A stretch of DNA of 64,000 nucleotides, taken from contig CM041541.1 of NCBI GenBank assembly GCA_023238725.1, positions 6,358,884 to 6,422,883 on the forward strand, in the 5' to 3' direction. The notes beneath the pieces were generated by a model. That model was given only the letters and a program-made list of their open reading frames with translations, was not told the DNA's origin and did not search any database. Position 1 is the first letter of the stretch, and every line of letters begins with the position of its first letter. Both the position numbers and the translations under genes were made by a program. The DNA comes from Scortum barcoo (Eukaryota; Chordata; Actinopteri; Centrarchiformes; Terapontidae). Of the stretch, positions 13,691 to 26,340 are shown piece by piece.

Positions 13691-13699
13691 TCTGAGAAA

Positions 13700-15311
13700 A
13701 TAGATTTATTATTCAAATAAGCGACATATACACAGTGGGTTCATGGTTCTAATCATCAGGAAGAATATGAATATAGTTGAGCTACAATCATTTACACATA
13801 ATACTTTTATTTCATGATCACACAGCTCCGCAGGGCAGGAGAAGTCCTTTGACGCCATCAATAATTCACATTCATATTATATTCAAACATATATAATTGA
13901 CTGTACAGACATAAAGAGCTGAAGGCAAAGGAGAGCTTGATTCCCACTAAGGCACTCATGATTAAAATGACATTTACGTCCATTTTACTGCAGAAAATAA
14001 CATGATAACACAACAGCTGGGGTAAACATGGTTTGTGTGGATGCCTTTTCTATTCGCGAAAGGCTGATTTAGTTTGGTTTTATCTGAAATACACCGTGAG
14101 ACTGTGAGAATTTCAGACAAGGCTTGACAGTATAAGTCATAAACTATAATGTGAGACTATAAAAGTAAGGTATTTTAAAATAGATTATTAATTTCCAAAG
14201 AAAATCTATCTTCATTACACAGGGCGAGCGGATTAATAAACCCAAAATTGAACCGGTCATTGCCTCATTAGGAAAACTAAGTCTGCAAAGCTGACACTGC
14301 CCCAATAAAAGACAAATTACTTTGGCTGAAACACATTCTTAACAGTATTTTCCAACGACACTTTCTCGTCTATTCATTCGACCCTGCGATGTAATGATAC
14401 GACATAATCCACAGAAGACAGGTCACGTACTCACACCCCGCTTTATGCATCCCATTATTCCTGTTGCATATGTAAAAGACATTCACGACTTGATATGAAG
14501 AGCGGATTAACTGTGAGCAGAAAGGGGTAATACTTCAGTACTCAGGAGAAAACAACCTCCATCACTGGCTGACTGTTGACCCATCGTCGCCACCAAAAGT
14601 TTTCCTCTTAACTTTTCACATCTTCAGTTGACTGTCTGTTAAGCTCCACTGCTGTTGCTAGGCCTGTCAAGCTTTCTGTTCCAATTTTTTAACCACCCAA
14701 AATTATTGCTTTCACACTTGCTTTCAAGTGTGCATTTAATGGATCTCTCAGGCAAAAAGGCAGCAAACCCCCCAGTTTTTGAGCCACGTAGACATCACAA
14801 AAAACACATAGCTAGTTTTTCAGATTTTCACACAGTTTGTTTCACTTTTCGCACTCGGGGAGAAAAGACTTTTCAACACCTTGTAAATTTTTAAATGCAC
14901 CGTCAGCCCCACGCACACCACATTCCCATGCTCAGAAAGCCAGACAGGCCGTTGATTGCCGTTCAGGGAAAGGTTTAGTTAACAGTCGATTGCAGATGAT
15001 GTGAAAAAAATTGAGGCCAATTACTAATTTTCCTCAATAATATATAAGCGGTAAAATCACAATAATCAAACCAAATCAGTATCTTCCATTTGTTTGCATT
15101 TAGTGTTATTACGGATGCATTGCACTTGAGATTCGACATAGCACCTTTAAAATCCGACAAGTCGTTTTTAGTTTCCCCTTTGAGATGCCATACCGCCGTG
15201 GTACATTCACACACATTTCAGCACATTACTGTTAAAAATGACTCGTATCATGTAGGAGACTTTCCAAAAAAAAGAGAGAAAAGCGCAGTTGTGCCTGTGG
15301 TTGTGATGTGC
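13700..15311 (-). other. 3' untranslated region of the CLIC5-type gene
   Basis: This follows the CLIC stop codon on the minus strand. It contains no coding sequence that I recognise and ends near a minus-strand AATAAA (TTTATT on the plus strand at 13705-13710), which I take as the probable polyadenylation signal. The exact end is inferred, and other AATAAA-like sites exist inside. Confidence 0.5.
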
Positions 15312-18300
15312 TCATTTTCCCAACTTCCGAGCTGCGTCCACATAGGCGCACTCGATTTCCGTGTCTGCTGCGCACGTGTTGGTGAACTCCTCCCGGGCGT
15401 AGGCGTTGCCGAGGTAGCGCCACACCCCCCTGAATTCAGACGGGATGTTGTAGTTCCTGTATTTCTTTGCAACCACCTGGCAAAAACAAGTCGCTTTAAC
15501 ACCTTTTCACCAAGATTAAATGAACGACCAAATGAACCACACCGATCCAAAGCGTGTTACCTTGACGACGTGGAGTTTGGGCAAAAGGTTGCAGTCGGCC
15601 AGCGTCAGTTTGTCTCCATCCAGGAACTTGCGCTTCGATTCTCCCTTGCCACTGTGTCCCTCCTGGATCTCGTCAGGTAGCGGACTGATCAGATACTGAT
15701 CCAGCTTAGCCAGGGCCTTGTCCAGACTCCTCTCTAATGCTGGAAAACAAACATGTATCCACTCATTAAAAGCTTCGGTCTGGATTATAATAGACATACG
15801 TGCATATTTTAATTCCTTCTGCATGCAGCTACTTACCTTGATTTTTCTCTGGGCGATTGTTTTTGATGAAAGCTGAGAATTTCTGGAATATGTCATTTCC
15901 TGCCGTGTTGGACTCGGGATTCTTGGCTGCGAGTTTTGGATACCTAAGAAACAGGAACACTGTGTTAGTTAGGATGTGGCCAGTCCCATTTCCCTGGTCT
16001 GGTGTGTGTTTCTGTGCGTGAGGCCTACTTTGGTGGAGCCAGCATCTCCTCCAGGTACTCCTCTATTTTGTTGACGTCGGTGAGAACCTCCCCCTGGAAG
16101 GTGAGAAAGGGGGGGTGTGTCCCTGGGGCCAGGTTGTGAAGGTCAGCCGGTTTCCTAATCAGAGTGGAATCATTTTACAGCCTCCACTATAAATGTGTAA
16201 CAGAATATTATCTCAATTCAAGTGATAATGTTACAGTCTCCTGTAAATAAATGATACTCAATCTTTTTTAGCCACTGTGGCTGCTTAGGCTAACTATCTC
16301 GGGCCTCATTTCCCAATAACAATTACTCTTTTAAGTAAAGTGTTTTTAAATGTTACCCTTTGAGAATTTCTTTGTTGCCTTTGTGTATTTCTCAAAGCAG
16401 CACTTGGAGCCAGAGCATAATTAAATGCATATTTCATAGCTGCTCTTCATCTATCTGCTTAATCAAACACTAAGTTATGGGATGTACAATAAAAGTCCAT
16501 GCGATATTTGACAACACAAACAACATATGCTTATAACTCACAGGAGCTATGGTTTCCTGAAGTGCATGTACAGAAAATGAAAGCATGTTTTTTTTTCCTG
16601 TGTTTAAAGATAACCGTGCTGAACAAGGGTACAACAACAGCACAATGTGTGCTTCAGCTGACGGTTAAGCTCAGTTCTTGAAGAATTTCCCTGTTTCTAT
16701 TAATATTTTTGTATAATATTTTTATAATGTTTTTTAAAAATATTTTATGTTATGCCGCTGCAGCTGATCAGCATTAAGGTTCAAGGGAATGCTGTACAAA
16801 GAGGGAACTCTAACCTGCAGATGAACTTTCTCTGGACCAAAGTGCAAGACCGGTAAACCATTTAACAACATTAAGTAATATGAAACTAAAAATACAATGC
16901 CATTTAAACAGAAATTTTTAATATAATTACTGTATTCATGGGAGTTTGAGCTGTAGAGACCATGACTGTGTGAACTTGGGGATGACTGTCTTTCGGAGAG
17001 TTTTACTGTAATACTATAGCTTTATATGATCGTGTTATTATTACCTCTTGAGGTCAACGGTGGTGACATTGAAGACGACACCCTTCAGCCAGAGTATCAT
17101 AAAGAGGCGTTGAGAGAAAGGACAGTTTCCAATGGTCTCCCCATCAGTCCCAGCCTGTACACACACACACACAGATATATAACCAATGAGACACTGCAGA
17201 AATGGAGATCAGAGCTGGACCCATACAAACACACACTGATTCTCACACAGCTACACAACAAACACACTTAGATTCAAGAATCAATGCCTTTTTGTTTGAA
17301 GTTGTGGGTTTGAGGTTGTATCTGTGTGTGCGCATACATTAAAAATTGGCAAATTAAGGTGGGTATGTGTGTGCTTGTGTGTGTGTGTGTTTTGTGTGTG
17401 TGCAAAGCTGCAACAGAACACTGTAATGAGACACCAAGTCCAACATGAATAATCCACACAGCTTCCATCAGCTGCCTCACTGCCTGTTTGGACTTCTGGT
17501 TCCTACAGTACAATCGCAGTGCATTGGAAATCATACAATCCTGCCATGATACTTTCCACAGAAACACACACTTTCACAGAACTTGAAACATGTGTGTGAT
17601 CTACTTTTCTTACCTTGTTTTAGGACAGTGCAGTCATCTCATATAATTAGGCAGATTTGCTGTATTTTATGCAGAAAACACTTGCGCCATGTATTGTGTA
17701 TATATTTGCATGAAGCATTTCTACTACTCCATACAGCCATTGCTATCCATTCATTTCAGTACAATATAAAACTCAACAGCCAACATTACATTGCTGCTTT
17801 TAGTGTAGACATTTTAAATCAGTTGCACTATAAGTGCTTTATCATGCAGCGACACAGTGTGGTCATCAAAGTGCTAAAATTCGCTAACATACTGGTGTGG
17901 TCCTTTAAAAAGATCTGAGCTAATGGACATCCATTTCTCATCAGGACATAGGAGAAAGTGAGCACTTTTGCATCAGTACGTCAAATAGAGAGCCAAAACA
18001 GCTGGCCTCGCTCTCACCAAAGGCTGCTAACTTTTCACACATTGGTTTTGTACAGACTAAGCAAGCAAGTTGTTAACGATGAGCTTAAAAGATAGATTTT
18101 GTTAACTTCAGCAGCTGTGCCCTCCCGTTTCCAATCTTGATGCTAAGCTAAGCTAAGAAGCAACAGGCTGTAGGTTCATAGCATGCAGAAATGATTGTGA
18201 TATCCATTTATTCATCTAAAGTTCTGCAAAACATTTTCCAACATGTTGAAATATTACTTTAAATATTTTGCCAGTTTCATTTAAAAAAAAAAAATAAATA

Positions 18301-18431
18301 TATAAATAAATAAATAAATAAATTATGTTTCTAACTTGCCTCACAAGTGAGCTCAAACACATACACACATAAAGTAACTGTTTCTTTACTGTATCAGTAT
18401 ATCTAAACAAACGAGAGACATATTAAAACCT

Positions 18432-18477
<46 letters not shown>

Positions 18478-19112
18478 TGTATCATAACCTTAGAGCATTT
18501 AAAGCTGCTGCTCTCAATACTGAAAGGACCCCAGTAATTATTCATTGGGAGAGAGAAAAAGAGAGATTGTCTATGCACGTGGGTGTCAGATTAACACACG
18601 GAAAATCAGCACACAACAACAACAACAACATGGCATGCACACGCTTAAAGGAGCCACTCCAAACACACACTTAGTATTTTACAGATTCTACAGTGTGCAG
18701 TTTACACTTTACTTGCCCTGCATTAAAATAACAGGGTGAGATGGTGAAGTTTGTTCAGGAACGTAATTTAGAAATGCCAGGAAACTGATCCAGTGTCAGC
18801 TTGAGATGTGCACAAACTGTACAAACATGACCAAAACACACACACACACACACAAAACTCACTTACCTTGACAAATAGCTCAATATCAGGGTCTTTGTCC
18901 TCCTCAGCTGCAGTATCCGTCATGGTAAAAAAAAAAAAACACACTTTGCTTGTGTGTTTTGGTTCCACAGGTGTATAAATGTGTTTGTGAGTGTGTGTGT
19001 GTGTGTATGTGTCTCTGTTTACAGCAGATACAACTTCAGGTCCATGCGGTGAAGTCCGCTTGGTCCCATAGCAGCTGTGTCAGAGTGTCAGCTGAGGACG
19101 AGTGCATGGAGT

Positions 19113-19150
<38 letters not shown>

Positions 19151-19910
19151 GAAGAAGAGAGTGTGTGTGAGAGATTCAGTTTGTACCCCAGGCACCAGCA
19201 GCGGGGCGTGACAGTGTGGAACAAAAATAACCCCTTTTGGTGGGGTGGGGAGGGGGTGTCACTGGAAGCATTACATTACTGTAGTGAGGAGGAAAAGGGC
19301 AGACCGAGTCACCCAAGGGTGCCCTGCCTCTCCCACCTCTTACAGCTCTGATTGACAGGACAACCGGGCGACTTCTCAGACTCATCAGCACCCATGGGTC
19401 CCATTCTGTGGGGAGTTTGAGCTTCTTAACAGGGTCAAATATGAAAGTTTACTGTTTTTAATGATGGTAGCTTGTGCACAGCAGAACGCGCCTGATTTTT
19501 GTTCTTGTCAGAAAATCCCATGTGAAGACCAAATCCAACAATGAATCGATTCTCCTACTCTACTTTTAAAACCTCATCACAGAGCAATGCTGTTGCACTG
19601 GGTGAACCACGTTCATCACAGGAATATGGGCACTGTAGTTTGCTGTAAATATAGAACACAGAATACAGAAGCACACCTAATGTAATACACAGCTGAAAAT
19701 AGTCCCCAAAAACTGCACTATATCTTCCTGTTTGGGAAATATTTGTTAAAAACTACAGTGCTCATCTCCTTTAGAACATTACAGACTATTTTACCATTTT
19801 TTTAAGATTATAAGAAAATATGTCATTTGATCATTTAAATGTTAAACCTCAAAGATGGGATGTCTTCAGTGACTCTAAGGTTTCAGGGTTTTAAGTCATA
19901 AAATAATGGC

Positions 19911-19963
<53 letters not shown>

Positions 19964-20455
19964 TGCTAATGCTTTCGAGATTAGTTATAATCCAGTTTTA
20001 AGAATAAATTGGTCAATTTCTAATAAACCACCACGAAAAGTTGGTCACTTCATAAATGTTGATAAACTATCTTCACATCTATAGTTGTAAATGTAAATGA
20101 GCTGTCTTAGTAGATTTTGGTCCAGAGGCCCTGCAGCCATATTTTTGAAGATAAGTGGTACAATAAAAATGGTGTAAGGGACAGTAAGTTACTGTCCCAA
20201 CCTGGCAACATAAAAGTTGTTCTTGCGTGAACTATGAATATGAGTAAGTTATTTATTATGCATTAAGAAAGTCATTAATGGCATCTATATATCAAACCTA
20301 TCAACCTTTTAATTTTGCCCTCACTCTACTGCAATGACCTCAGGGACATTATATTGCTATCATTTAGATGGCTATTGTTTCAAAGAGTCAGATTTATGAT
20401 CCTTGTATACAACTGGACTTTAGTGTTGAATGTGCAGATTACGTAATAAAATTAC

Positions 20456-20496
<41 letters not shown>

Positions 20497-21646
20497 AGGT
20501 GTGAACGTACAATGTTTAGCATAGATAGATAGGTAAATAAATAGATAGATAGATAAGGCCCATCAACCCGCTCACGTAGTGTAATACACACATGGGAATT
20601 CACATGCGGCGGGAACCATCCCCAACTATCCGACACTGAGTCAGAACATTCTTGTCAGTTCAAGTTAACTTAAATTTAGAAACAGAGTGACACTCACACA
20701 CTCGCAGGAATGACGACACATGAGGGCCTGTAAATAACAGTGTGTGTGAACAGCACAGGGAGGTGTGTGTAGGGCCCAAACAATAGGACATAAAGTCCAA
20801 CCCTTGGATGTAATACAATCACGTTCCACATACAGCTTAAAACACACAATCACGTTCCACATACAGCTTAAAACATGCACACATGCACGCACACATGCAC
20901 ACACACGTTAGGAGAATCTGACCTTGTACACTTGTTTGCAGGCAAACTGATAAGAATGTGATTATGATGGAGGCCTACACATCAGCTCAAGGGAAGTTTG
21001 TTAGTTTAAGCATGCAACCCGCATGTCTTATCTGTTTACACATAATATAAAATCTCAGATATTTCACTAAAATAAGTTTGGAATCAGTTACTACAGTAAA
21101 TCTGATCCACTTCTTCCCTACCTTTGTAAAAAGTCTGATTTCTTCCTTTTGAGGCTTCTCAGGTTCCTCCTTTTCAGAGGCCGATGATGATGATGATGAT
21201 GAAGATGAGGACCTGCGTGATGAGTTCCCCCTGTCCAGCTCCACCTCTGGAGACCCCCTCTCCCAGTTCAGGTCTTTGCTGCTCTCCTCCATCTCCATCC
21301 TCTCCGCTTCCTCTTCCTTCTCCTTTTCCTCTTTCTCCTCCTCCCTGCTTAAGCTCTCCGTGTCCCCTTCAGCATGCGAGGATGAGGAGGAGGATGAGGA
21401 GGAGGATGAGGAAGAGGAGGAACTGCTTCGCCTCTCCTCTGTGGGAGGGCGAGGTGGGGGGAGAGAAGGGGGAGTTGGTATTTTTAGGGAAGCCCGTCCA
21501 GTGTTCTCGTACTCTGCTATGAGGTCTGAGGGCTCCTCGTAGGCCGCCTCGTAGGGCGACTCGTAGGTCCTGTCATATATGCGCGAGGACTCGTTCTCGT
21601 AGGTCAACTCTGGGTTCTCATACACGTTCTCGTCTGCAGGATTCAT
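15312..21646 (-). CDS. clic5: Chloride intracellular channel protein, CLIC5-type (long, CLIC5B-like isoform)
   Basis: CLIC proteins have a GST-like fold (thioredoxin-like N-domain, all-helical C-domain); they exist as soluble and membrane-associated forms, and CLIC5 is linked to ezrin and cortical actin. Coding exons on the minus strand are 21646-21122, 17154-17045, 16154-16029, 15943-15837, 15739-15561 and 15476-15312, all with GT-AG borders and matching phases, giving about 403 residues. The shared part has the GNCPFSQR redox/glutaredoxin-like site, LKGVVFNVTTVDLKR, NLAPGTHPPF, ESNTAGNDIFQKFSAFIKN, KFLDGDKLTLADCNLLPKL and AYAREEFTNTCAADTEIE. LHVVK, KKYRNY and NTCAAD point to CLIC5 rather than CLIC4 or CLIC6. 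The 175-residue first exon is tyrosine-rich at the start (YENP, YENE, YESPYEAAYEEP), then has proline-rich, two poly-serine and glutamate-rich runs. The C-terminus of this exon (EEIRLFTK) replaces the usual LFVK. Which teleost paralogue this is cannot be settled here. Confidence 0.9.
18433..18475. repeat. (CA)n microsatellite
   Basis: About 21 uninterrupted CA dinucleotides lie in the CLIC5 intron. Shorter CA/GT runs lie nearby at 18835-18853, 18990-19007 and 19117-19144. Confidence 0.97.
18867..18923 (-). CDS. clic5: Alternative first coding exon of the CLIC5-type gene (short, CLIC5A-like isoform)
   Basis: The 19-codon exon reads MTDTAAEEDKDPDIELFVK and ends in a consensus donor (AAG|GTAAGTGAG). 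It is in phase 0, as is the distant exon at 21122-21646, so either can be joined to the exon at 17154. This gives a protein of about 247 residues, close to the usual length of short CLIC proteins (around 240-253). The sequence closely resembles the start of mammalian CLIC5A (acidic stretch ending in ELFVK). The arrangement of two alternative promoters, one for a short and one for a long N-terminus, is the known CLIC5A/CLIC5B design. The intron region around it is full of CA/GT microsatellites. Confidence 0.88.
19912..19962. repeat. (TTA)n microsatellite
   Basis: A pure trinucleotide run of about 16 TTA units in the first long intron of the CLIC5B-type transcript. Confidence 0.97.
20459..20494. 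repeat. (GT)n microsatellite with adjacent GATA repeats
   Basis: About 18 GT dinucleotides are followed at 20521-20556 by GATA/TAGA tetranucleotide repeats, inside the CLIC5 intron. Confidence 0.95.
20815..20874. repeat. Two-copy tandem duplication, period about 31 bp
   Basis: The unit containing ACAATCACGTTCCACATACA and GCTTAAAAC occurs twice head to tail in the CLIC5 intron. The copies are identical over about 29 bases. Confidence 0.9.
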
Positions 21647-22225
21647 TCTGGGACAAGCGGAGATGGTCCTGAGATGGTGGAGCTTGTCAAGGTGTACAGT
21701 AGAGTGACTGTGATGCCAACAGTGGCTCCCTTATCAAAAAGCTCCGCAGGACTTTGGACGGGGATGGCAGAAGAGCAATGCCCAAAGATCCTTAAAGGAG
21801 AATACAACTTGAACAGACATGGCATGTTACTGGTATTTTTGGGCGGAGAGACATTAGCTCTAAAAGTTAATTATTTAGTCTCTATGAGCACAAGGTTCAT
21901 CTTTTCAAGAACCACCTTTAACACTTCAGCAATCAGTTCCTCTATCCAAAGTCTGATGCCCACAGACTTTTTATTCCAGCTGGAGAAGATGGCAATGTGA
22001 GCAGCAGCAAAGTTTTGTGGTCTTTTCTTTAAACCCCTCAGATTCAGTTTATACAAAAAACACTCATGTAAGTATCTCTCTAACTGTCACTTAAAAATGA
22101 TCAAATACTTCAGAGGTCAATAACATAACATGCATATTTCTGTGTCCCGAGGCCATTGATTCCTTTTCAAATAATTTAATCAATCATGACATGCATCACT
22201 TTATTCTATAAGACCTATAAGTGTA

Positions 22226-22372
22226 CGGGGCGGCAGTGGCTCAGGTGGTTGAGCAGGTCGTCCAATAACTGGAAAATGGTGGTTCAATTCCCACTCCCCC
22301 AGTCATCTGTCGTTGTGTCCTTGGGCAAGACACTTCACCCTCCTTGCCTCCAGTGTTGGCATCACCAGGTAT
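22226..22372 (+). mobile_element. tRNA-like SINE-type repeat
   Basis: The segment has an A-box-like GTGGCTCAGGTGGTTGAG, followed about 40 bases later by a B-box-like GGTTCAATTCC, and then CCTTGGGCAAGACACTTCAC, a block I recognise from a very abundant teleost short repeat. The spacing of the boxes fits an RNA polymerase III promoter derived from a tRNA. The 3' end is not sharply defined. Confidence 0.6.
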
Positions 22373-23054
22373 GAGTGAGGAGTGAATGAATAATGGATTT
22401 TCAATACATTTTTTCATTATATTTTCAATTTCAAAATTTTTGGCACCTCAAAAAAACAAAATATACAACATTAAATAGTTTTAAGTTAAAGATGTTACAC
22501 ACTTTCAGACCGTTTTCATGCTAATAATTTGTAATTATTTAGATGCCTCTGTCTAGTCGAGAGAAATCGTCACAACATAGAGAGCACCTTAAAAATGATA
22601 ACACATCTTGATAAACCATGAAGTCTAGATAACACTTTATTATTAGCAGTTATTACTTTTATACAACACCTTGCTGTTTTTTAAATGGCAATACGCCAAT
22701 TATGCCAAAAAACAAAAACAAACAACAGAAGCGTGTGTTAGCTAAACCATTCACTGAACTTTATCTGCAGTATAATTTGGAAATGCAAAAGTCCCGCAGG
22801 CTGTCTTACAGACTATTTTGTTCGATATTGTCCTGTCTTTATAACACAGCCAAAATAAAATAAACAAAAAGAATCAAATCTGCCCCAGTGGTTGTAAAGG
22901 AAACACGATCTCTTTCCCCGAGTGACTCAGGCTGAGCAGAAGAAGAAATCACATCATCTGTGCCTCCGTGTACAAATCATGTGATATGAACATCTGAGCA
23001 GCCACGTCCTTACAAGTATCCGGCTTGAAAATGCAACTAAGCCGATACACAAGA

Positions 23055-23235
23055 GCATGTGTCAAACTCGAGGCCCGCGGCCCGAATCTGGCCCACCACA
23101 TCATTTTATGTTGCCGCGTTTCCACCAAAAGTACCATGAACTTTTAGTCCCAGGAACCATTTTCAAGGAATTAAACAGGTTTCTGGGACACTTGATGTCT
23201 GCGTTTCCACCGGGATGGAAAGACCTGGGAGCATT
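23055..23235. mobile_element. Probable non-autonomous DNA transposon fragments
   Basis: The CTCGAGGCCCGCGGCCCG and AATCTGGCCC segment is typical of vertebrate hAT-type non-autonomous repeats. It is directly followed by a different repeat, with GCGTTTCCACC appearing twice around a TTTTAGTCCCAGGAACCATT segment. Both families are recalled from general experience with fish repeats, so the class assignment is tentative. Confidence 0.35.
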
Positions 23236-25546
23236 AGGCAAACTGGTCATTTGCCAAATTGTCATTTTAGCGAGCGACTACCTGACAAACTTCACCACTC
23301 ACCTGCAATTCAGCATAAGGACCACTGTTTATTTCAAGCTATGCACTCTTAACTGGTTTAAATACTGAGCTTACTGTTGTGTGATAGCCAAATTTACAGC
23401 CTCACAACATTGTAAATATTAGAATATGAGTAACAAGAACAGCCACATAACAAATACATATTTGGTTCCATCCACAACTATTTATTGATCAAAAATACAA
23501 ACATGCTACAAAATATATAGGTATAAAAAACTAGCGGGGTGAGGAGCAGTCTTTAGTCCGGTCCTCTCCAGTAGCAGCTGCATACTGACATGATTCATGC
23601 TGTGCAGAAGCATCATCTGAGCATCCATGTCCTGGAACAGATAAGACTTTCCTGTTCCCAGCTGTGTATCTGTGCTAGTTTGAATAAATGATTAATAATA
23701 ATTAGTAATCTTTCTTTCTAATGGTTCTAGTGATGTAAACAACAAATCCAAATGAAACAACCAAACAGTGAACTTTAATTAATATTTGTCAAAACGCAGC
23801 TCTGATGCTAACGTTGCTTTGTGTCTGCTGGACATATTAACACGCAGCCATTTGCAAACAAGGCTGCCATGATCATTTAAAAAGTGTTGTTTTTGCAGAT
23901 TTATTGAATCTCCAAATATGGGTCTCACAGATATAGAACCTGGGAATGACAGTTTTTTTCTAATGCTATCTAATTAATCCATTCATCATTCTGCCACCAC
24001 CTAAGCACCTGTGTGTTACTTGCCATATCTCGCCAAATCAGTCTTTTGATGTGCCATTTCCTGTTTTATTGTGGTGTCTAACTTCTCCTCTCATTTCAGG
24101 TAGGGAGGGGAAGTGTAATCATTATTGCTAAATAAAAAGTTGTATATGAATATTGTTAACAGGAAGCAGTTGTTGATTATGAAATTGTTAGATCTCAGGC
24201 TCCCTTCAAGAATGCTTATTTTTTTTTAAGTAAAAGGAGACCCTAGGACACAAAACATAAAATAGTACAAAAGTTAAAATCATTAGAAGAGAACATAGTA
24301 CATGACATAAAATATAGCACACTAAAATAAGATATCAAAATATAAAAAAGGATATAAATAGAAATATAATAATGTTGAGGCAAGTGTGCAGTAGTGATAA
24401 ACAGCAGATAGAAATGTTAGTAATGAATATATAAGAATATAAATATAGACAATATGAACATGTGTGAACAGGTGAAATGTCAGTTGAAGGCGTGGGAAAT
24501 GACGGCTTATTTTAAGGAAGTAGTGTCTCTCCTAATGCTTACAGCAGCTTTTCCTGTTGAACCAATCGCAATAATGGGTGCAACAGTTTGGTTTCTGCAT
24601 GTTTCGACATTACCAACTTCTCATTGAGAGCACAGCCTCTGTCCGAGTAGGGTGACTGTCGAGCAACCTCTGGATACCCGTCTGCCTCTCGGCCTTTCTT
24701 TTTCTTCCTATCCCAGGATTTCTGTCGTCCAGGATGTCTGTCCTCTCTCAGGTCCTGGTTGTAGTCTCTGCAGGACTGGTAGCTGTGGTCGCAGCCTGGA
24801 TGATGAAGCTGCTGGCTCAACACGCCTGGTTCACATACAGACTGTCCTGCTTCAGCAAACCACCTGCACACTCCTGGCTATTTGGCCACCTGGGTCAGGT
24901 AGGAAACACACACACACACACCGCAGCTGGTAAAACAAACACTCATATGCATTTATAGTCTTATTTGTCAGTTCTAAGGTAGTAATATTCACCTCGTGTT
25001 TTTACACATCCAGCTGTTGATTTCTCAGCGTGATAGAGGATGTTGGTGTTGCAGAATATTTTTACATAAGATCCTCTAAATTTCCTGCTGCAAAGTAATG
25101 AAGTGAAAACCGACCAAAACTCAGGTCATTCACCTTTAGATTAAAAAGGTGATATAATATAATCAAAGGTATGGTGAAGTGTATGTTGTCTTTGTGCCTC
25201 AGATGCAGAGCACAGAGGAAGGTCTCCTGCAGGTGGATGAGTTGGTGAGGACGTACACACACTCCTGCAGCTGGTTCCTCGGCCCTTTCTATCACCTGGT
25301 CAGGCTCTTCCACCCGGACTACGTCAAACCTCTGCTGATGGCTCCTGGTAGGCCAAATTAAATGTGTGAAACTTCTGCATAATTACTGTGAAGAAATGAG
25401 CTTTGTTTTTCACAACAGTGAAAGTGATGTTGTTAATGCTTTATTGTTCTTACACCATCCTCACTCCTCTCCTCCACCCCAGCCAGCATTACAGTGAAAG
25501 ATGAGCTGATATGAGCTGATATATGGACATCTGCGCCCATGGCTTG

Positions 25547-26340
25547 GTGAGTAGCTCATGCTGCTTGGATGTAAGTCTAGCTTAACAGCTTTTTAAAGTT
25601 CAACTTGAATCTGTTTCACGTAGACAATGCAGTTGAGTAATTTCAAAGTCTTTGGGATAGCTCATGCTGCTTGGATGTAAGTCTAGCTTAACGTCAGCTC
25701 ATGCTGCTTGGATGTAAGTCTAGCTGCTCTTTCTGCTTAACAGCTTTTTAAAGTTCATTATTATTATTGTTTATAAGTATAAAACTTGAATCTGACCTTC
25801 TTACTCTCTCTTTTTCACAACAGTTCAGAAGATGACAATGCAGTTGAGTAATTTCAAAGTCATTATTATTATTGTTTATTTGCATTGATCACAGAATCTT
25901 AAATTACTTTCTGTTGTATGTCATCCTCACATCCAGACCTTCTTACTCTCTCTTTTTCACACGATTTCTAAGCTGTAAAATGTGACATAGTCCTTAATCC
26001 TGTTGCTGCAATGGGGAGGAGTGGTCATCCACGGCTGCTGCTGCTCTTTCTGCTCCTTTTGTTATTATATATTTCTTTTGGAGAATCTTCTGTTGTATGA
26101 CGTCATTAAATAAATCCCTGTTTACAACTGTTGTCTAGACTTAAACACACTAGTTGACTGGGGCACTCATCTGACTTCATTATTATTATTGTTTATAAGT
26201 ATAAAAGCATTGTTATTATATATTTCTTCATCACAGTTTACTGTATTTCAAATTATTTTAATTTTTAATCTTCAATCATCCTCACATCCAGACCTTCTTA
26301 CTCTCTCTTTTTCACATCCTGTGCTCTAACAGCTTACAGA
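25547..26340. repeat. Mosaic of repeated and reordered short fragments inside the CYP4F pseudogene
   Basis: Short words recur in changed order. AGCTCATGCTGCTTGGATGT begins at 25553, 25659 and 25696. CATTATTATTATTGTTTATA occurs at about 25757, 25860 (shortened) and 26177. CCTTCTTACTCTCTCTTTTT occurs at about 25796, 25938 and 26291. GTTATTATATATTTCTT occurs at 26061, 26212 and again at 27127. AGAATCTTAAATTA and TCCTTAATCC recur beyond the block at 26729 and 26872. The start of a CYP4F exon (CTGTTGCT plus AATGGGGAGGA) occurs twice, at 25999 and 26369. The pattern is neither a tandem array nor a single insertion. Confidence 0.8.

Larger units (their letters stand above)
21660..24730. other. Intergenic region between divergent clic5 and the CYP4F pseudogene
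   Basis: This 3.1-kb stretch separates the long CLIC5 first exon (minus strand) from the P450 start (plus strand) and should hold both promoters. No CpG island is evident. It contains a tRNA-like SINE (22226-22372), DNA-transposon remnants (23055-23235) and AT-rich sequence. No additional gene is recognisable. Confidence 0.5.

Noticed and set aside
21184..21542. Plus-strand ORFs of 88-112 codons in the CLIC5B first exon
   Set aside because: They are shadows of the low-complexity Ser/Glu-coding exon on the minus strand.
15312..21646. Assignment of the CLIC gene to CLIC3 or CLIC6
   Set aside because: CLIC3 was considered because of the SNTAGNDIFQKFSAFIKN segment and CLIC6 because of the long acidic N-terminus, but CPFSQR, LHVVK, KKYRNY, NTCAAD and the MTDTA...ELFVK short start fit CLIC5 best.
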